Part shown: positions 37,801 through 46,898 of the stretch, piece by piece | How the letters are laid out: the number at the start of each line of letters is the position of its first letter | Position numbering within the stretch: the first letter of the stretch is position 1 | Assembly: GCA_964631835.1 (NCBI GenBank) | Contig: CAZWAD010000010.1 | Coordinates: 1-64,000 of the forward strand | Length of the DNA stretch: 64,000 bases | Direction: 5' to 3' | Source of the DNA: Bog-950 sp964631835 | GTDB taxonomy: Bacteria; Bacteroidota; Bacteroidia; Chitinophagales; LD1 | Position numbers and translations under genes: made by a program | The notes under the pieces: generated by a model | Told to the model about the DNA's origin: nothing | Seen by the model: the letters and a program-made list of their open reading frames with translations, nothing else | The model's database searches: none

Positions 37801-37835
37801 AAGCCCGCTCCGTAAAAAGTGCGGGCTTTCTTATT
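37801..37835 (+). terminator. Hairpin between the candidate leader peptide and phhA
   Basis: An 8-bp stem (AAGCCCGC, 37801-37808; GCGGGCTT, 37821-37828) with a 12-nt loop is followed by TCTTATT. It lies 19 nt before the phhA start codon, so it probably acts as an attenuator rather than as the end of another gene. The T-run is interrupted. Confidence 0.6.
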
Positions 37836-37853
37836 AACCAAAAAACAAAACGC

Positions 37854-38612
37854 ATGCGGCCTGAAAAACAGATTTACAGCAATTACACAGCCGAGGATTT
37901 CGATGTCTGGAAAACTCTTTTTAACCGGCAGATGAAAATCCTTGAACCAGTGGTATCGGAAGAATATCTCACAGCTATTGAAAAAGTAAAGTTCCATCCG
38001 GACCGCATTCCTCACTTTGGCAAAACCGATGAAATTCTACTCGGGCTTACCGGATGGAGTATTGAAACTGTTCCTTGCATTTGTCCGCAGAAGGAGTTTT
38101 TCGAATTTCTTTCGCAAAAGAAATTTACCGCAACTTGCTGGCTGCGCACCAAAGAACAATTAGATTATCTCGAAGAGCCGGATATGTTTCACGATGTGTT
38201 CGGTCATATTCCACTATTAAGTAATCAAGCTTATTGCGAATTCTTCCGGGGTATCAGCCAGATTGCTCTTGATTTAGATGAGAATCCCTTGGCTATTGAA
38301 CTCCTCAGCCGCGTTTACTGGTTTACCATCGAATTCGGAATGATGAAAGAAGATGGGAAAATGAAAATTTATGGCTCGGGAATTATTTCATCGAACAGCG
38401 AAACCATCCATGCCATTGACAACAAGACGCAGAAAATGGATTTTGATGTGAAAACCATGCTCAACACTCCTTACCGCACCGATATTATTCAGGATAAATA
38501 CTTTGTCGTTGATTCATTCGACCAGCTTTATCATTCGCTGCCCGAAATAAGAAGCGGTATTGAAAAGAAAATAGCTGCTTCAGAAAAGGAAAGTTCATTT
38601 ATCCGGAACTGA
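37854..38612 (+). CDS. phhA: Phenylalanine 4-hydroxylase
   Basis: A 252-aa pterin-dependent monooxygenase converting Phe to Tyr. The iron ligands of the family are visible: H113 and H118 in EPDMFHDVFGHIPLL, and E160 in YWFTIEFGM. It consists of the catalytic domain without a regulatory ACT domain, as is usual in bacteria. The upstream region (37524-37853) holds the candidate Tyr leader and hairpin. A pterin recycling gene was not seen nearby. Confidence 0.95.
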   Translation: MRPEKQIYSNYTAEDFDVWKTLFNRQMKILEPVVSEEYLTAIEKVKFHPDRIPHFGKTDEILLGLTGWSIETVPCICPQKEFFEFLSQKKFTATCWLRTKEQLDYLEEPDMFHDVFGHIPLLSNQAYCEFFRGISQIALDLDENPLAIELLSRVYWFTIEFGMMKEDGKMKIYGSGIISSNSETIHAIDNKTQKMDFDVKTMLNTPYRTDIIQDKYFVVDSFDQLYHSLPEIRSGIEKKIAASEKESSFIRN

Positions 38613-38733
38613 ACAATTTACCATTCGACTTACCATCATTTGTTAGGTAGCAAACCGTTAACTTCTACTAAAAGGGTGAAGGAAAATTCAGATAAAAATC
38701 TGTTTGCTTTCTTTCGCAGCATATTTTCAAAAC

Positions 38734-41130
38734 ATGCAACTTCGTTTCATCCACGTACTTGTTTTTTACTTTATTTTAACTACTGCGACTGCTCAGGGTG
38801 TTTTGAATGCAACAATTACCGAAAGCGGCAGCGGAAAACCAATTGAATTTGCTGCCGTGCAAATTGAAGGCACTGCACTCGGAGGCTTTACCGATAAAAA
38901 TGGTTTTACTCAAATCAGGGATATTCCACCCGGAACATATAACATCAAAATTTCCTGCATCGGTTTTGAGGTCAGAGCAATTTTTGAACTTGAAATTACT
39001 AAAGCAAAACCCGCTGTAATTATCACAGAGCTTGCTCCGGTTGTTACCGAGTTAAGTACAGTTGAAATAAAAGCAAACCCGTTTGAAAAGAAAGATGAAA
39101 GCCCCGTGAGCGTGCGCACTATCGGCATTAACGAGATACAACGCTACCCGGGTGGTAACCGCGATATTTCAAAGGTTGTGCAAACACTGCCCGGTGTGGG
39201 ATTCAGCACTACCGGTTTCAGAAACGATTTGTTTATAAGGGGCGGAAGTGCTGCTGAAAACAAGTTTTATATTGACGGTATTGAAATTCCGAATATCAAT
39301 CACTTTGCCACACAGGGCAGCACCGGTGGCCCAAACGGGCTGATTAATGTTGATTTTATCCGAGAGGTAAATTTTTATTCCAGCGCTTTTCCTGCCAACC
39401 GCGGCAATGCGCTCAGTTCGGTCATGGATATGCGCCTGCGCGATGGGCGCGATGACCGGTGGGGCGGAACGTTTACTATCGGCTCTTCCGATTTTGCCGC
39501 TTCGATGGAATCGCCACTTAACAAAAAGAAAACAGCCACCATGCTGGCGAGTGTCCGCTATTCGTATTTGCAACTTCTTTTCAAAGCACTCAAACTTCCT
39601 TTCCTTCCTACTTATACCGATGCTCAGATAAAAGTGAAATGGAAGATTACGCCAAAGGATGAGTTCGTCTTTCTCTCCCTCTCTGCTTATGATGTAAATG
39701 TGCTGAACACTAAAATCAAAAACCCCGATGAAGGGCAAATTTATCTGCTGAATGTTTTGCCGGAACAAACCCAGCTTACTTACATGGTTGGCGGCAAATA
39801 CACGCACTATTTCGATGAAGGTTATTTGCAAGTGTTCCTCAGCCGGAACATGTTGGTGAACAAATTCAGCAAATGGAAGGATAACGATAAGAGTCAGGAA
39901 AAATTCACCGATTATGAAAGTACCGAAGCCGAAAACAAACTTCGCGTGGAGTACAGCGGCAGAAAAAAATCGCTGAAATATAATGCAGGAGTGAATTACG
40001 AGTTTGCGCGGTACACCAACAGTTCATCTTTCTACGATGTTACATTCAGCCAGCAGCAGTTGGTAAAAATTGACTTTGCTTCCAAATTCAATACACAAAA
40101 GTTCGGCTTGTTTGGCAACGTAAGTTCAAGCATGTTCGATGATTTGGTTACACTCGGTTTGGGGCTTCGCTTTGACGGAAATAACTACAACCAAAACATG
40201 CTTGAGTTGTGGCGGCAGGTTTCTCCGCGTTTGTCAGTTTCCATAAAAATGCCCGCAAATTTCAGGGTTAATGCCAATGCCGGTTATTATCACCAGTTGC
40301 CTTCATACACCGTTATGGGTTACCGCGATTCCACTTCAACTTTGGTAAACAAAGAGCGCCTTACTTACATGCGCAATGTTCATGCGGTGGCAGGAATAGA
40401 ATATACCACACCCATCAGCAGCCGTATCTCGGTGGAAGGATTTTTTAAGCGTTACTACAATGTTCCGTTTATGCTGGACAACAACATTTCCATTGCCAAC
40501 CAGGGTGGTGGATTCGGGGTAATCGGAAATGGTCCCGCTAAATCAACCAGCGAAGGAATGTGTTATGGCGCTGAGTTTCTTTACGAACAGAAACTCTATA
40601 AAGGTTTTTACGGCATTGTGAGTTACACTTTATTCTGGAGCCGGTTCAAAGATGCCTTCGATAAATTTGTTCCGAGCAGCTGGGATACACGGCACATTAT
40701 TTCCATGACCGGTGGAAAGAAATTTAAGCGCAACTGGGAAATTGGTTTGCGCTGGCGGGTGCAGGGAGGCACGCCTTACACCCCTTATGACATTGCACTT
40801 TCTACCTTGTATTCTTCCTACAATCCATCGAACCCGGGAGTTCCGGATTACATGAACATTAACTCAGCGCTCACCAAATGGTTTCATTCTGCTGATATAC
40901 GCGTAACCAAAAAATGGTATTTCCCGAAATGGAGTCTTGAACTTTATTTAGATGTTCAGAATTTTTACCTGTCGAAGTTTCCTCAGCCGCCAACATTTAT
41001 ACCGGTGTATGATACGGACGGGAAAACTCCCTTACAAAATCCCGATGACCCTTCGCGGTTTCAGTACAAATACCTGAGTACTAACCGCGCAATTCCGTTA
41101 CCTACATTAGGCGTGGTGGTTACTTACTGA
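38734..41130 (+). CDS. TonB-dependent outer-membrane receptor
   Basis: A 798-aa receptor with signal peptide (about 1-21), a carboxypeptidase-regulatory-like beta-sandwich (about 22-105; TESGSGKPIEFAAVQIEGT), a plug domain (about 125-240; DLFIRGGSAAENKFYIDGIEIP) and a 22-strand barrel region to the aromatic C-terminus (PTLGVVVTY). It uses TonB energy to import a substrate that cannot be inferred. There is no SusD partner, so it is not a SusC/D pair. I chose the ATG at 38734 because it starts the signal peptide; a TTG at 38704 is in frame. Confidence 0.92.
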   Translation: MQLRFIHVLVFYFILTTATAQGVLNATITESGSGKPIEFAAVQIEGTALGGFTDKNGFTQIRDIPPGTYNIKISCIGFEVRAIFELEITKAKPAVIITELAPVVTELSTVEIKANPFEKKDESPVSVRTIGINEIQRYPGGNRDISKVVQTLPGVGFSTTGFRNDLFIRGGSAAENKFYIDGIEIPNINHFATQGSTGGPNGLINVDFIREVNFYSSAFPANRGNALSSVMDMRLRDGRDDRWGGTFTIGSSDFAASMESPLNKKKTATMLASVRYSYLQLLFKALKLPFLPTYTDAQIKVKWKITPKDEFVFLSLSAYDVNVLNTKIKNPDEGQIYLLNVLPEQTQLTYMVGGKYTHYFDEGYLQVFLSRNMLVNKFSKWKDNDKSQEKFTDYESTEAENKLRVEYSGRKKSLKYNAGVNYEFARYTNSSSFYDVTFSQQQLVKIDFASKFNTQKFGLFGNVSSSMFDDLVTLGLGLRFDGNNYNQNMLELWRQVSPRLSVSIKMPANFRVNANAGYYHQLPSYTVMGYRDSTSTLVNKERLTYMRNVHAVAGIEYTTPISSRISVEGFFKRYYNVPFMLDNNISIANQGGGFGVIGNGPAKSTSEGMCYGAEFLYEQKLYKGFYGIVSYTLFWSRFKDAFDKFVPSSWDTRHIISMTGGKKFKRNWEIGLRWRVQGGTPYTPYDIALSTLYSSYNPSNPGVPDYMNINSALTKWFHSADIRVTKKWYFPKWSLELYLDVQNFYLSKFPQPPTFIPVYDTDGKTPLQNPDDPSRFQYKYLSTNRAIPLPTLGVVVTY

Positions 41131-41136
41131 TTCCGC

Positions 41137-41538
41137 TTACCAAACAAATTTCATCTCCTGTTTAATATCGGGGTGAAGCGATTTAGCTACCGGGCAGGTT
41201 CTTGCAGTATTTTCCAGAATGGTTTTGTCCTTTTCTTCAAAATTGCTCTTCGGGAATTTAACAGTTGCTTGTATTTCCGAAATCCTGCGCGGGTCGCTTG
41301 CCATTACTTTAATTATCTCAATTTCGGTTCCCTTTAAATCTAAGTTCATCGCGCGGGCTTTAATACCCATTACGGTCATCATACAACTGCCAAGCGAAGT
41401 GGCAACCATATCGGTGGGTGAAAAAGCCTGCGCCAATCCCTGGTTATCAAGCGGGGCATCGCTTAAAACTTCTGTTCCTGAATAAAGGTGAGTCATTCGT
41501 GTGCGCAGGTTCCCTTCGTAAACAATTTTTGAAAGCAT
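41137..41538 (-). CDS. OsmC family peroxiredoxin-like protein
   Basis: A 133-aa protein with the two redox cysteines of the OsmC/Ohr fold, C52 (LGSCMMTV) and C115 (ARTCPVAKS). Members reduce organic hydroperoxides with a thiol donor. The sequence lies in the wider OsmC group rather than clearly Ohr. It is convergent with the TonB receptor (6 nt). Confidence 0.9.
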   Translation of the reverse strand: MLSKIVYEGNLRTRMTHLYSGTEVLSDAPLDNQGLAQAFSPTDMVATSLGSCMMTVMGIKARAMNLDLKGTEIEIIKVMASDPRRISEIQATVKFPKSNFEEKDKTILENTARTCPVAKSLHPDIKQEMKFVW

Positions 41539-41606
41539 AGTTTATTTCTTCTTCAGCAAACTTAAACCAAAATAATGTCGTTTATAGTTAGTAATATTGA
41601 AGCAGG

Positions 41607-42380
41607 ATGTTTCGTAAACTTCTCGTTTTTCATTTTTCATTTTTCATTTTTCTGCAGCTTAACGCACAGCGAAAAGAAAAAGTAGTGGACGTGCGCGATT
41701 ACCAGTATAAGAAAGAAGCATCGGGTGGTTTCCGCATTCAAACCAACGGTATTTCGTTTTATGCCGAATACGGATGGATAAAAGACCTTAAACGCACACG
41801 CCTTCTGCAAATTGAATACACCTACTACATTGATTACCGCCAGAAGAAACAAAAAGCACAGCGCCAGAGCGGACGCGATTTCCTCTACGGATTTCAAAAC
41901 AAGTTTCACGAAATACATTTCAGCTACGGCTTTAAGCGCACTATTGCTGACAAAGCCAACCGCAACGGAGTGCGGCTAAGTGTTATTTTCTTCGGGGGCG
42001 CATCGCTGGGTTTGCTTAAACCTTATTACCTGCGGACTGTACATGTTACGCAACCGCCCGACAGCACAAGCCCTCCGGTTATTGAAATTAAAGAGGAGCG
42101 ATATACAGGTAATAACGATGACCGTTTTCTAAACAAAAATCTGATAGTGGAAGCCGCGCCTATCCGCTACGGGTTAAACCAAATAGAACCGGTGCCCGGC
42201 ATTCATACCAAAACCGGTTTAAATTTCGACTGGGGAACCAAAGATGCCTTTGTAAAAGCTCTCGAAGCAGGAGTGGCTCTCGACCTTTATTACAAGCGCC
42301 TGCCTATTATGATTAACAACTCCAACCGTTTCTACCAGATTGCTCTTTATCTTTCTTTCCATTTGGGAAAGAGGTGGTGA
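41607..42380 (+). CDS. Putative outer-membrane barrel protein with repeat-bearing signal peptide
   Basis: A 257-aa exported protein with signal peptide MFRKLLVFHFSFFIFLQLNAQ. Basic, aromatic beta-strand-like segments follow, ending YQIALYLSFHLGKRW. No family is recognised. The hydrophobic core of the signal peptide is encoded by three and a half copies of a 7-nt repeat (41627-41652), similar in position to the repeat in the Omp28-type gene. Confidence 0.65.
   Translation: MFRKLLVFHFSFFIFLQLNAQRKEKVVDVRDYQYKKEASGGFRIQTNGISFYAEYGWIKDLKRTRLLQIEYTYYIDYRQKKQKAQRQSGRDFLYGFQNKFHEIHFSYGFKRTIADKANRNGVRLSVIFFGGASLGLLKPYYLRTVHVTQPPDSTSPPVIEIKEERYTGNNDDRFLNKNLIVEAAPIRYGLNQIEPVPGIHTKTGLNFDWGTKDAFVKALEAGVALDLYYKRLPIMINNSNRFYQIALYLSFHLGKRW
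41627..41652. repeat. 7-nt tandem repeat (TTTTCAT)3.5 in a signal peptide
   Basis: Three perfect heptamers plus a partial fourth begin 20 nt after the start codon. A change by one unit would shift the frame. Confidence 0.85.
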
Positions 42381-42435
42381 GGAAAATGTTCTACCCCCAT
42401 CTTTATCGAATCTAATATTAAACAATACTCTGCTC

Positions 42436-43041
42436 ATGAAAACTCCTTTGGTATTACCAGCTTCAGAAAAAGCCGATGCTGAAATGCAAAAACTCATTGA
42501 GTTTTACAACGAAACTTTAGGGTTTTGCCCCAACAGTGTAAAAACCATGTATCACCGCCCTGCCATTGCTTATGCTTTTATTGAGCTAAACAAAGCAGTC
42601 ATGGAAAACAAAGGGAAAGTAACCAGCGCGCTGAAGCGAATGATAGGTTATATCAGCAGTTATACAGCCGGTTGCCGGTATTGCCAGGCGCATACTATCC
42701 GTGCAGCTGAAAGGTATGGAGCCGAACAGCAAAAACTGGAAAACATCTGGGAGTTTAAAACTCATCCTGCCTTTTCTGAGCCCGAAAGAGCGGCACTGGA
42801 GTTTGCTATGCTTTCTTCGGTTGTTCCCAATGCGGTTGACGATGATATCGCCTCCAGACTAAGAATCCACTGGAGCGAGGGAGAAATTGTGGAGATAACG
42901 GGTGTGGTGGCCCTTTTCGGTTTCCTCAATCGCTGGAACGACTCTATGGCCACCGAAATGGAGACCGGTACTGTTGAGTCAGGACAAAAATATTTGTCAG
43001 TTAAAGGATGGGAGCCGGGCAAACATCAATATGGAAATTAA
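42436..43041 (+). CDS. Carboxymuconolactone decarboxylase / AhpD-like protein
   Basis: A 201-aa all-helical protein with the AhpD-type catalytic pair CRYC (C80, C83) and a following His (H86) in TAGCRYCQAHT. These are typical of thiol-dependent peroxidase partners in the CMD superfamily. The ATG at 42436 gives a normal N-terminus; an upstream in-frame extension overlaps the previous gene and is unlikely. It could work with the nearby OsmC-like protein in oxidant defence, by context only. Confidence 0.85.
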   Translation: MKTPLVLPASEKADAEMQKLIEFYNETLGFCPNSVKTMYHRPAIAYAFIELNKAVMENKGKVTSALKRMIGYISSYTAGCRYCQAHTIRAAERYGAEQQKLENIWEFKTHPAFSEPERAALEFAMLSSVVPNAVDDDIASRLRIHWSEGEIVEITGVVALFGFLNRWNDSMATEMETGTVESGQKYLSVKGWEPGKHQYGN

Positions 43042-43185
43042 CAGCTCAACATCTTTTTGTTTTAACCACAGAAAGTGGTTGCTGGCTAAGCTTAAAGGGG
43101 CTGTTGCCTTAATCTAATCACCTACAACTATCATCTTGCCCATCTCCCCTATTCTTATATTTTTGCCGCGCAATTTTCTTAAGCA

Positions 43186-44076
43186 ATGGCTAATCTCAAA
43201 GAAGTAAGAATCCGCATTTCAAGCGTAAACACCACCCAGCAAATTACAAAGGCAATGAAACTGGTTGCCGCTTCAAAGCTGAAGCGCGCGCAGGACCGTA
43301 TTCTGCAGCTTCGCCCCTACTCCGAAAAGCTCAACGAAATACTGAGCAACATCATGGGCAGCATGGAAGGCGGCTCGGGTATGAGCCTCGGTAAAAAGCG
43401 CGAACCAAAAAATGTGCTGTTAGTACTCATCACTTCCGATAAAGGCCTGTGCGGGGGGTTTAACTCTAACCTCATCAAAACCGCCAAAAAACTGATTGCC
43501 GATAATTATTCAGAGCAGAAAAAGAATGGAAACCTCACCTTGCTTTGCGTGGGTAAAAAGGGTTTCGACTTTTTCAAGAAAGATAAAGACATCAAATTTA
43601 TTACCGACTATACGGGCATGATGGCTAAGCTTTCGTTTGAAAGCTCACAGCAGGTTTCGGAGTTATTAATCAGCAGCTTTACTGAAGAGAAATACGATGT
43701 CATTGAACTGGTTTACGCCAAGTTTGTAAATGCCGCCACACAACGCTTTATTCTTGAAAGGTTCCTGCCGGTAGCGCCTCCCGAAACCAAAGCTGCCGTT
43801 AAACTAAAAGCCGACTACATTTTCGAGCCCAACAAAGAAAAACTCCTCGAAGAATTAGTTCCCAAAATTCTCAATACCCAATTCTTTAAAGCCCTGGCCG
43901 ATACCAACGCCAGCGAACACGGTGCGCGCATGGTGGCTATGGACTCGGCAACAAGCAACGCCAACGAGCTGATTAAACAATTGAAAATTCTCTACAACCG
44001 CGAGCGCCAAGCGGCTATCACCAAAGAAATCCTCGAGATTGTAGGCGGTGCAGCAGCGCTGGAGGATAAAGGATAA
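43186..44076 (+). CDS. atpG: F1Fo ATP synthase gamma subunit
   Basis: A 296-aa gamma subunit, the rotating central stalk of ATP synthase. The N-terminal helix (NLKEVRIRISSVNTTQQITKAMKLVAASKL) and C-terminal helix (MVAMDSATSNANELI, NRERQAAITKEILEIVGGAAAL) are diagnostic. Other ATP synthase genes are absent from the neighbourhood on both sides, so atpG is separated from atpA/atpH here. Confidence 0.96.
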   Translation: MANLKEVRIRISSVNTTQQITKAMKLVAASKLKRAQDRILQLRPYSEKLNEILSNIMGSMEGGSGMSLGKKREPKNVLLVLITSDKGLCGGFNSNLIKTAKKLIADNYSEQKKNGNLTLLCVGKKGFDFFKKDKDIKFITDYTGMMAKLSFESSQQVSELLISSFTEEKYDVIELVYAKFVNAATQRFILERFLPVAPPETKAAVKLKADYIFEPNKEKLLEELVPKILNTQFFKALADTNASEHGARMVAMDSATSNANELIKQLKILYNRERQAAITKEILEIVGGAAALEDKG

Positions 44077-44457
44077 GGCATTAATTGCTGCCGGCATCTG
44101 CGCCAGTTACTCTCTCAGCTTTGTTTCAATTACTAGTTGGTGACCTCTCTGCAACTGTTCGGCAATTGAAAAATAGTATGTCATGCAGCACTTGCCCAAG
44201 CATCACCTGCGCTTTAGAAAACCAGCTGAAAGCGCCTGCTTTACTGATGTCCACCGGTGCACATCACTACGAAGTTAAAGCGCATACTTTCTTCGGCTGT
44301 CAGTGAAGTGCAAAACTCGCACGCGAATGATAAACCCCTGCGCGGCAATGCGCTCTCTTTTGCTTTGAAATCCTCTATCGAATAAACAGAGCAAACCAAA
44401 ATGGCAGCGCATTTGCACGTATGTGTCTGAATAATTGTTTTATCCTTGCGGCAGAAC
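44077..44457. other. Intergenic region, nothing specific seen
   Basis: About 380 nt between atpG and the OmpA-like lipoprotein. Open frames on both strands give low-complexity Ser/Cys/Thr-rich translations with no recognisable match, so I call no gene. It may be decayed coding sequence. Confidence 0.4.
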
Positions 44458-44868
44458 ATGCAAGCGAAAACCATTCTTTTTATTGCGCTCATTTTTTGTT
44501 TCACCTCTTGTAACCAGCAAGCGCGAGTTGTATCTAAAGCTGATAAACTTATACTTCGTTTTGAAATTGATAGTAATGGGAACATTTTAAATGAGAAGGT
44601 AAAAGAGCAGGTGCTGGAATTAGGAAAGGAGTTGGAAAAGTCAGCGGACAAAATGATGATGAGTGCTTATACTGAACAGTCAGGAAGCGAAGAACAAAAT
44701 GAGAAAACTGCAAAGACAATGGCAAGAGCAGTCAGAGAATTGATGAAAACTCAAGGAGAACGCAATGCTACAAACGTAGGAGTTGATATTAAGGGATTCC
44801 AAAATCCTATTGATTCGGTTAATCCTGCCAACATTATTAACCGGAGAATTGAAATTGTACCCTTATAA
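44458..44868 (+). CDS. Small lipoprotein with divergent OmpA-like C-terminal domain
   Basis: A 136-aa lipoprotein (lipobox FTSC near residue 17) whose C-terminal part resembles a shortened OmpA/MotB peptidoglycan-binding domain. YTEQSGSEEQNEKTAKTMAR corresponds to the TDN-GS-N-LS-RA stretch, and FQNPID, INRRIEIVPL to the GFG-P and NRRVEI end. The usual Asp and Arg of the peptidoglycan pocket are poorly conserved. The assignment is by motif only. It lies in an accessory region with gene relics. Confidence 0.55.
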   Translation: MQAKTILFIALIFCFTSCNQQARVVSKADKLILRFEIDSNGNILNEKVKEQVLELGKELEKSADKMMMSAYTEQSGSEEQNEKTAKTMARAVRELMKTQGERNATNVGVDIKGFQNPIDSVNPANIINRRIEIVPL

Positions 44869-44910
44869 CAAAGGGTTTAGAAGTCGCCTTAGCAGCTGAT
44901 TTTTTCACTC

Positions 44911-45007
44911 TCATTGCTTCACAACCTTTTCGGCTTTAAGTGTCCCTTTGTTACTCCTTAACTCATAAAAGTAAATGCCGTCCTCAAGTTGCGCGGTGTT
45001 GATTGTC
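44911..45007 (-). pseudogene. Relic of a T9SS type A sorting domain
   Basis: Translation of the minus strand gives TINTAQLEDGIYFYELRS followed by NKGTLKAEKVVKQ and a stop at 44911-44913. This is the normal ending of a T9SS sorting domain (L-x-G-IY-Y-x-L, then a basic tail). No cargo gene precedes it: immediately upstream is the stop of an unrelated gene in another frame. It is therefore a truncated remnant. Confidence 0.75.
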
Positions 45008-45008
45008 G

Positions 45009-45521
45009 TTACTTTATCATAGCAGCATATCCCTCTAAATAGGGGCCTTCCTTTTCGCTTAGTGCTGCCAATACTTTTGCATAACGATTAAGTGTCTCTA
45101 AATCCCAAGGTCTCCTGATTTGAGTTTTAATCTGCCAACCTTTAAATATAATTAGTGTTCTTTCGGGATACACAAAAGCGTGAAAACCTTCTTGTTCTAA
45201 TTTAGATTTTAGCTTAGTAGCACTCTGCTCTTCAGCGGTGTAGAAATAAAAATCAACCGTTAGTAAGTTACCCGGAACATATCCGCTTTTAATCCAGGCA
45301 TTCCATAGCCCTTCATTATCGGCTAACTTTTCTTTTACATCATTACTAACAATTGGGACATTTTCATATTCCTTTATCAATGTCGGATTTATTTCTGTAG
45401 GTATTTTATCTTCTGGCGACCCCAGTTCTATTCCTTCCATTGTAGGTTTGGGATATGATTTTAGAAATATCCAAACAGTTACCACCAAAATCACTACCCC
45501 TATTGCGATAAATATTTTCAT
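45009..45521 (-). CDS. Membrane-anchored RraB-like protein
   Basis: A 170-aa protein with one N-terminal membrane segment (about 3-21). The C-terminal domain (about 70-168) resembles the ribonuclease E inhibitor RraB fold: VDFYFYTAEEQSATKLKSKL, then YPERTLIIFKGWQIKT and a terminal GPYLEGYAAM like the YDGW ending. The match is weak and a role in RNA turnover is not implied. I chose the ATG at 45521 over a TTG at 45530. Confidence 0.6.
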   Translation of the reverse strand: MKIFIAIGVVILVVTVWIFLKSYPKPTMEGIELGSPEDKIPTEINPTLIKEYENVPIVSNDVKEKLADNEGLWNAWIKSGYVPGNLLTVDFYFYTAEEQSATKLKSKLEQEGFHAFVYPERTLIIFKGWQIKTQIRRPWDLETLNRYAKVLAALSEKEGPYLEGYAAMIK

Positions 45522-45663
45522 CGTCAACAAATTTAGTTTAAAGCGTCACTGTAGCCGTGCGTTAAACTTGCCGATAACATCTGTGTCTGTTGCACAACCA
45601 CATTGTACACATACTGTTCAAAACTACAGTTAAAAATAAATCAGGTGGTTTTTGTTTTGCCCT

Positions 45664-45819
45664 ATGCAAGGAAGAAAGCCAAACACCGAAAAATTATTCA
45701 GCAACTTTCAGTTGAGTGAACGGGTGCCGAAGGAAAATATCTACCGGCACTTGAAAGAGCAAATCAGTTTTCAGTTTTTCCCCTCCGCAGAGTCTCCCGC
45801 CACGGGCACTCTGCGCTAA
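45664..45819 (+). pseudogene. Truncated start of an IS1182-type transposase
   Basis: The plus strand reads MQGRKPNTEKLFSNFQLSER, VPKENIYRHLKEQISFQFF and then runs into repeat sequence and a stop at 45817-45819. The pattern KLF-x-F-LS-VP-N-YR-LKE is the conserved N-terminus of IS1182-family transposases. Nothing of the catalytic DDE region is present, so this is a dead fragment about 40 codons long joined to a dispersed repeat. Confidence 0.7.
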
Positions 45820-45868
45820 GTTAGTTTAGTCTTTCATTTTCGCTGAGTCCTCTTCGAGAGACTCTGGG
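45783..45868. repeat. Dispersed 'ctctgcgctaagttag' repeat, copy 1
   Basis: A segment rich in CTCTG/CAGAG inverted motifs. Its stretch 45808-45828 (beginning ACTCTGCGCTAAG) is identical to 46873-46893. It interrupts or follows the transposase relic. Repeats of this look are common between genes in Bacteroidota. Confidence 0.7.
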
Positions 45869-46009
45869 TCGGGAAGTGAGGTTAAACACCAGGAGAATTA
45901 TTTAAGCGCAAAACCAATCTGAAAAAACTTTATAAAATGCTTGGTTTTGTACACAGTTCATGTTAGCAGCTTCTCTACTAACTATCTTATGTCGCGTCAT
46001 TACAAACTT

Positions 46010-46768
46010 TTAGTCAGATTTTTTTGTCCTTTGTCGTGCAAAGTAGAAAGTGAAATTTACACCTACACTACCATTTAGCCCTGTGTTTGTGTAAACACTT
46101 TTTATCGCCCTCTTTTGTTCCGAGTAGGTAGTGCCCTGTATCGGATTAAGAGTGCCCGAGTTAGTTTGTATTACTTTCTCGGTTTGAGTTCCGGACTGGA
46201 ACAAAGAAGTGAAACCTATGTTGCCCGAAACGCCCACGGCCATGTTCTTACGGAAATAGTAGTCAGCACCAAGTAAAACTCCTGCTCCCGCTCCAAAAGA
46301 AAATGGGAATCTTATATTGCTGGTATTTTTACTTTCATAGTTCGCAGTGTAGTATCTGTGAGTGTTGGTGTAATTTATTTGGCGACCTACAGAAAACAGT
46401 AATCGTCCGCCAGCAAAAACGTCTAAGTTGTTGTTTATCGGGAAATGATAAACCAAGAATGGAGATACGGATATAGCGTAACTAAAATACCGTTGAGTAT
46501 ATTCGTAATTGCCGTTTGTCCAGCCGTTAATCGTAGTAAAGCCTTGGGTAGTAACCTGTCTGGATTTTGAAGTGCTAAATGAAAAACCTGCACTCGCTCC
46601 AAACTCAAGGTTGCTTTTTAATTGTCTGCTAAATGTCAAACCCAGTCCAATATTTGGAATACTGACCCCTACCTTGATGCCGAAACCACCAACGTCTGGT
46701 TTATTTGTCTGAGAAAAAGTCCAAACATAAAGCGATAAGAAAGAGAGGATAAAAAATGCCTTTTTCAT
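46010..46768 (-). CDS. Outer-membrane beta-barrel protein
   Basis: A 252-aa exported protein with signal peptide MKKAFFILSFLSLYVWTFSQ. It has glycine-rich alternating strands (GIKVGVSIPNIGLGLTFSRQL, FGAGAGVLLGADYYF) ending SVGVNFTFYFARQ. It is a predicted eight- to ten-strand outer-membrane barrel of unknown function. It lies in the relic-rich segment. Confidence 0.7.
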   Translation of the reverse strand: MKKAFFILSFLSLYVWTFSQTNKPDVGGFGIKVGVSIPNIGLGLTFSRQLKSNLEFGASAGFSFSTSKSRQVTTQGFTTINGWTNGNYEYTQRYFSYAISVSPFLVYHFPINNNLDVFAGGRLLFSVGRQINYTNTHRYYTANYESKNTSNIRFPFSFGAGAGVLLGADYYFRKNMAVGVSGNIGFTSLFQSGTQTEKVIQTNSGTLNPIQGTTYSEQKRAIKSVYTNTGLNGSVGVNFTFYFARQRTKKSD

Positions 46769-46848
46769 GTTGATTGTATTTTGTTGTCGGTAAAGCGCAA
46801 TCTACGTCTGTTTATTTTAAGTGCGAACGATGTCCTGTCGTGTTTCCC

Positions 46849-46897
46849 CTCGCATATCTCCCCGCCTCGGGGACTCTGCGCTAAGTTAGTTTACTCC
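46849..46897. repeat. Dispersed 'ctctgcgctaagttag' repeat, copy 2
   Basis: Contains the 21-nt stretch 46873-46893 identical to 45808-45828, preceded by a CCCCGCC/GGGG inverted motif. It ends next to the stop of the second T9SS relic. Confidence 0.7.
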
Positions 46898-46898
46898 T

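Noticed and set aside
44241..44651. Minus-strand open frame of 136 codons
   Set aside because: It is antisense to the OmpA-like lipoprotein gene, has Ser/Cys-rich low-complexity translation and no family similarity.
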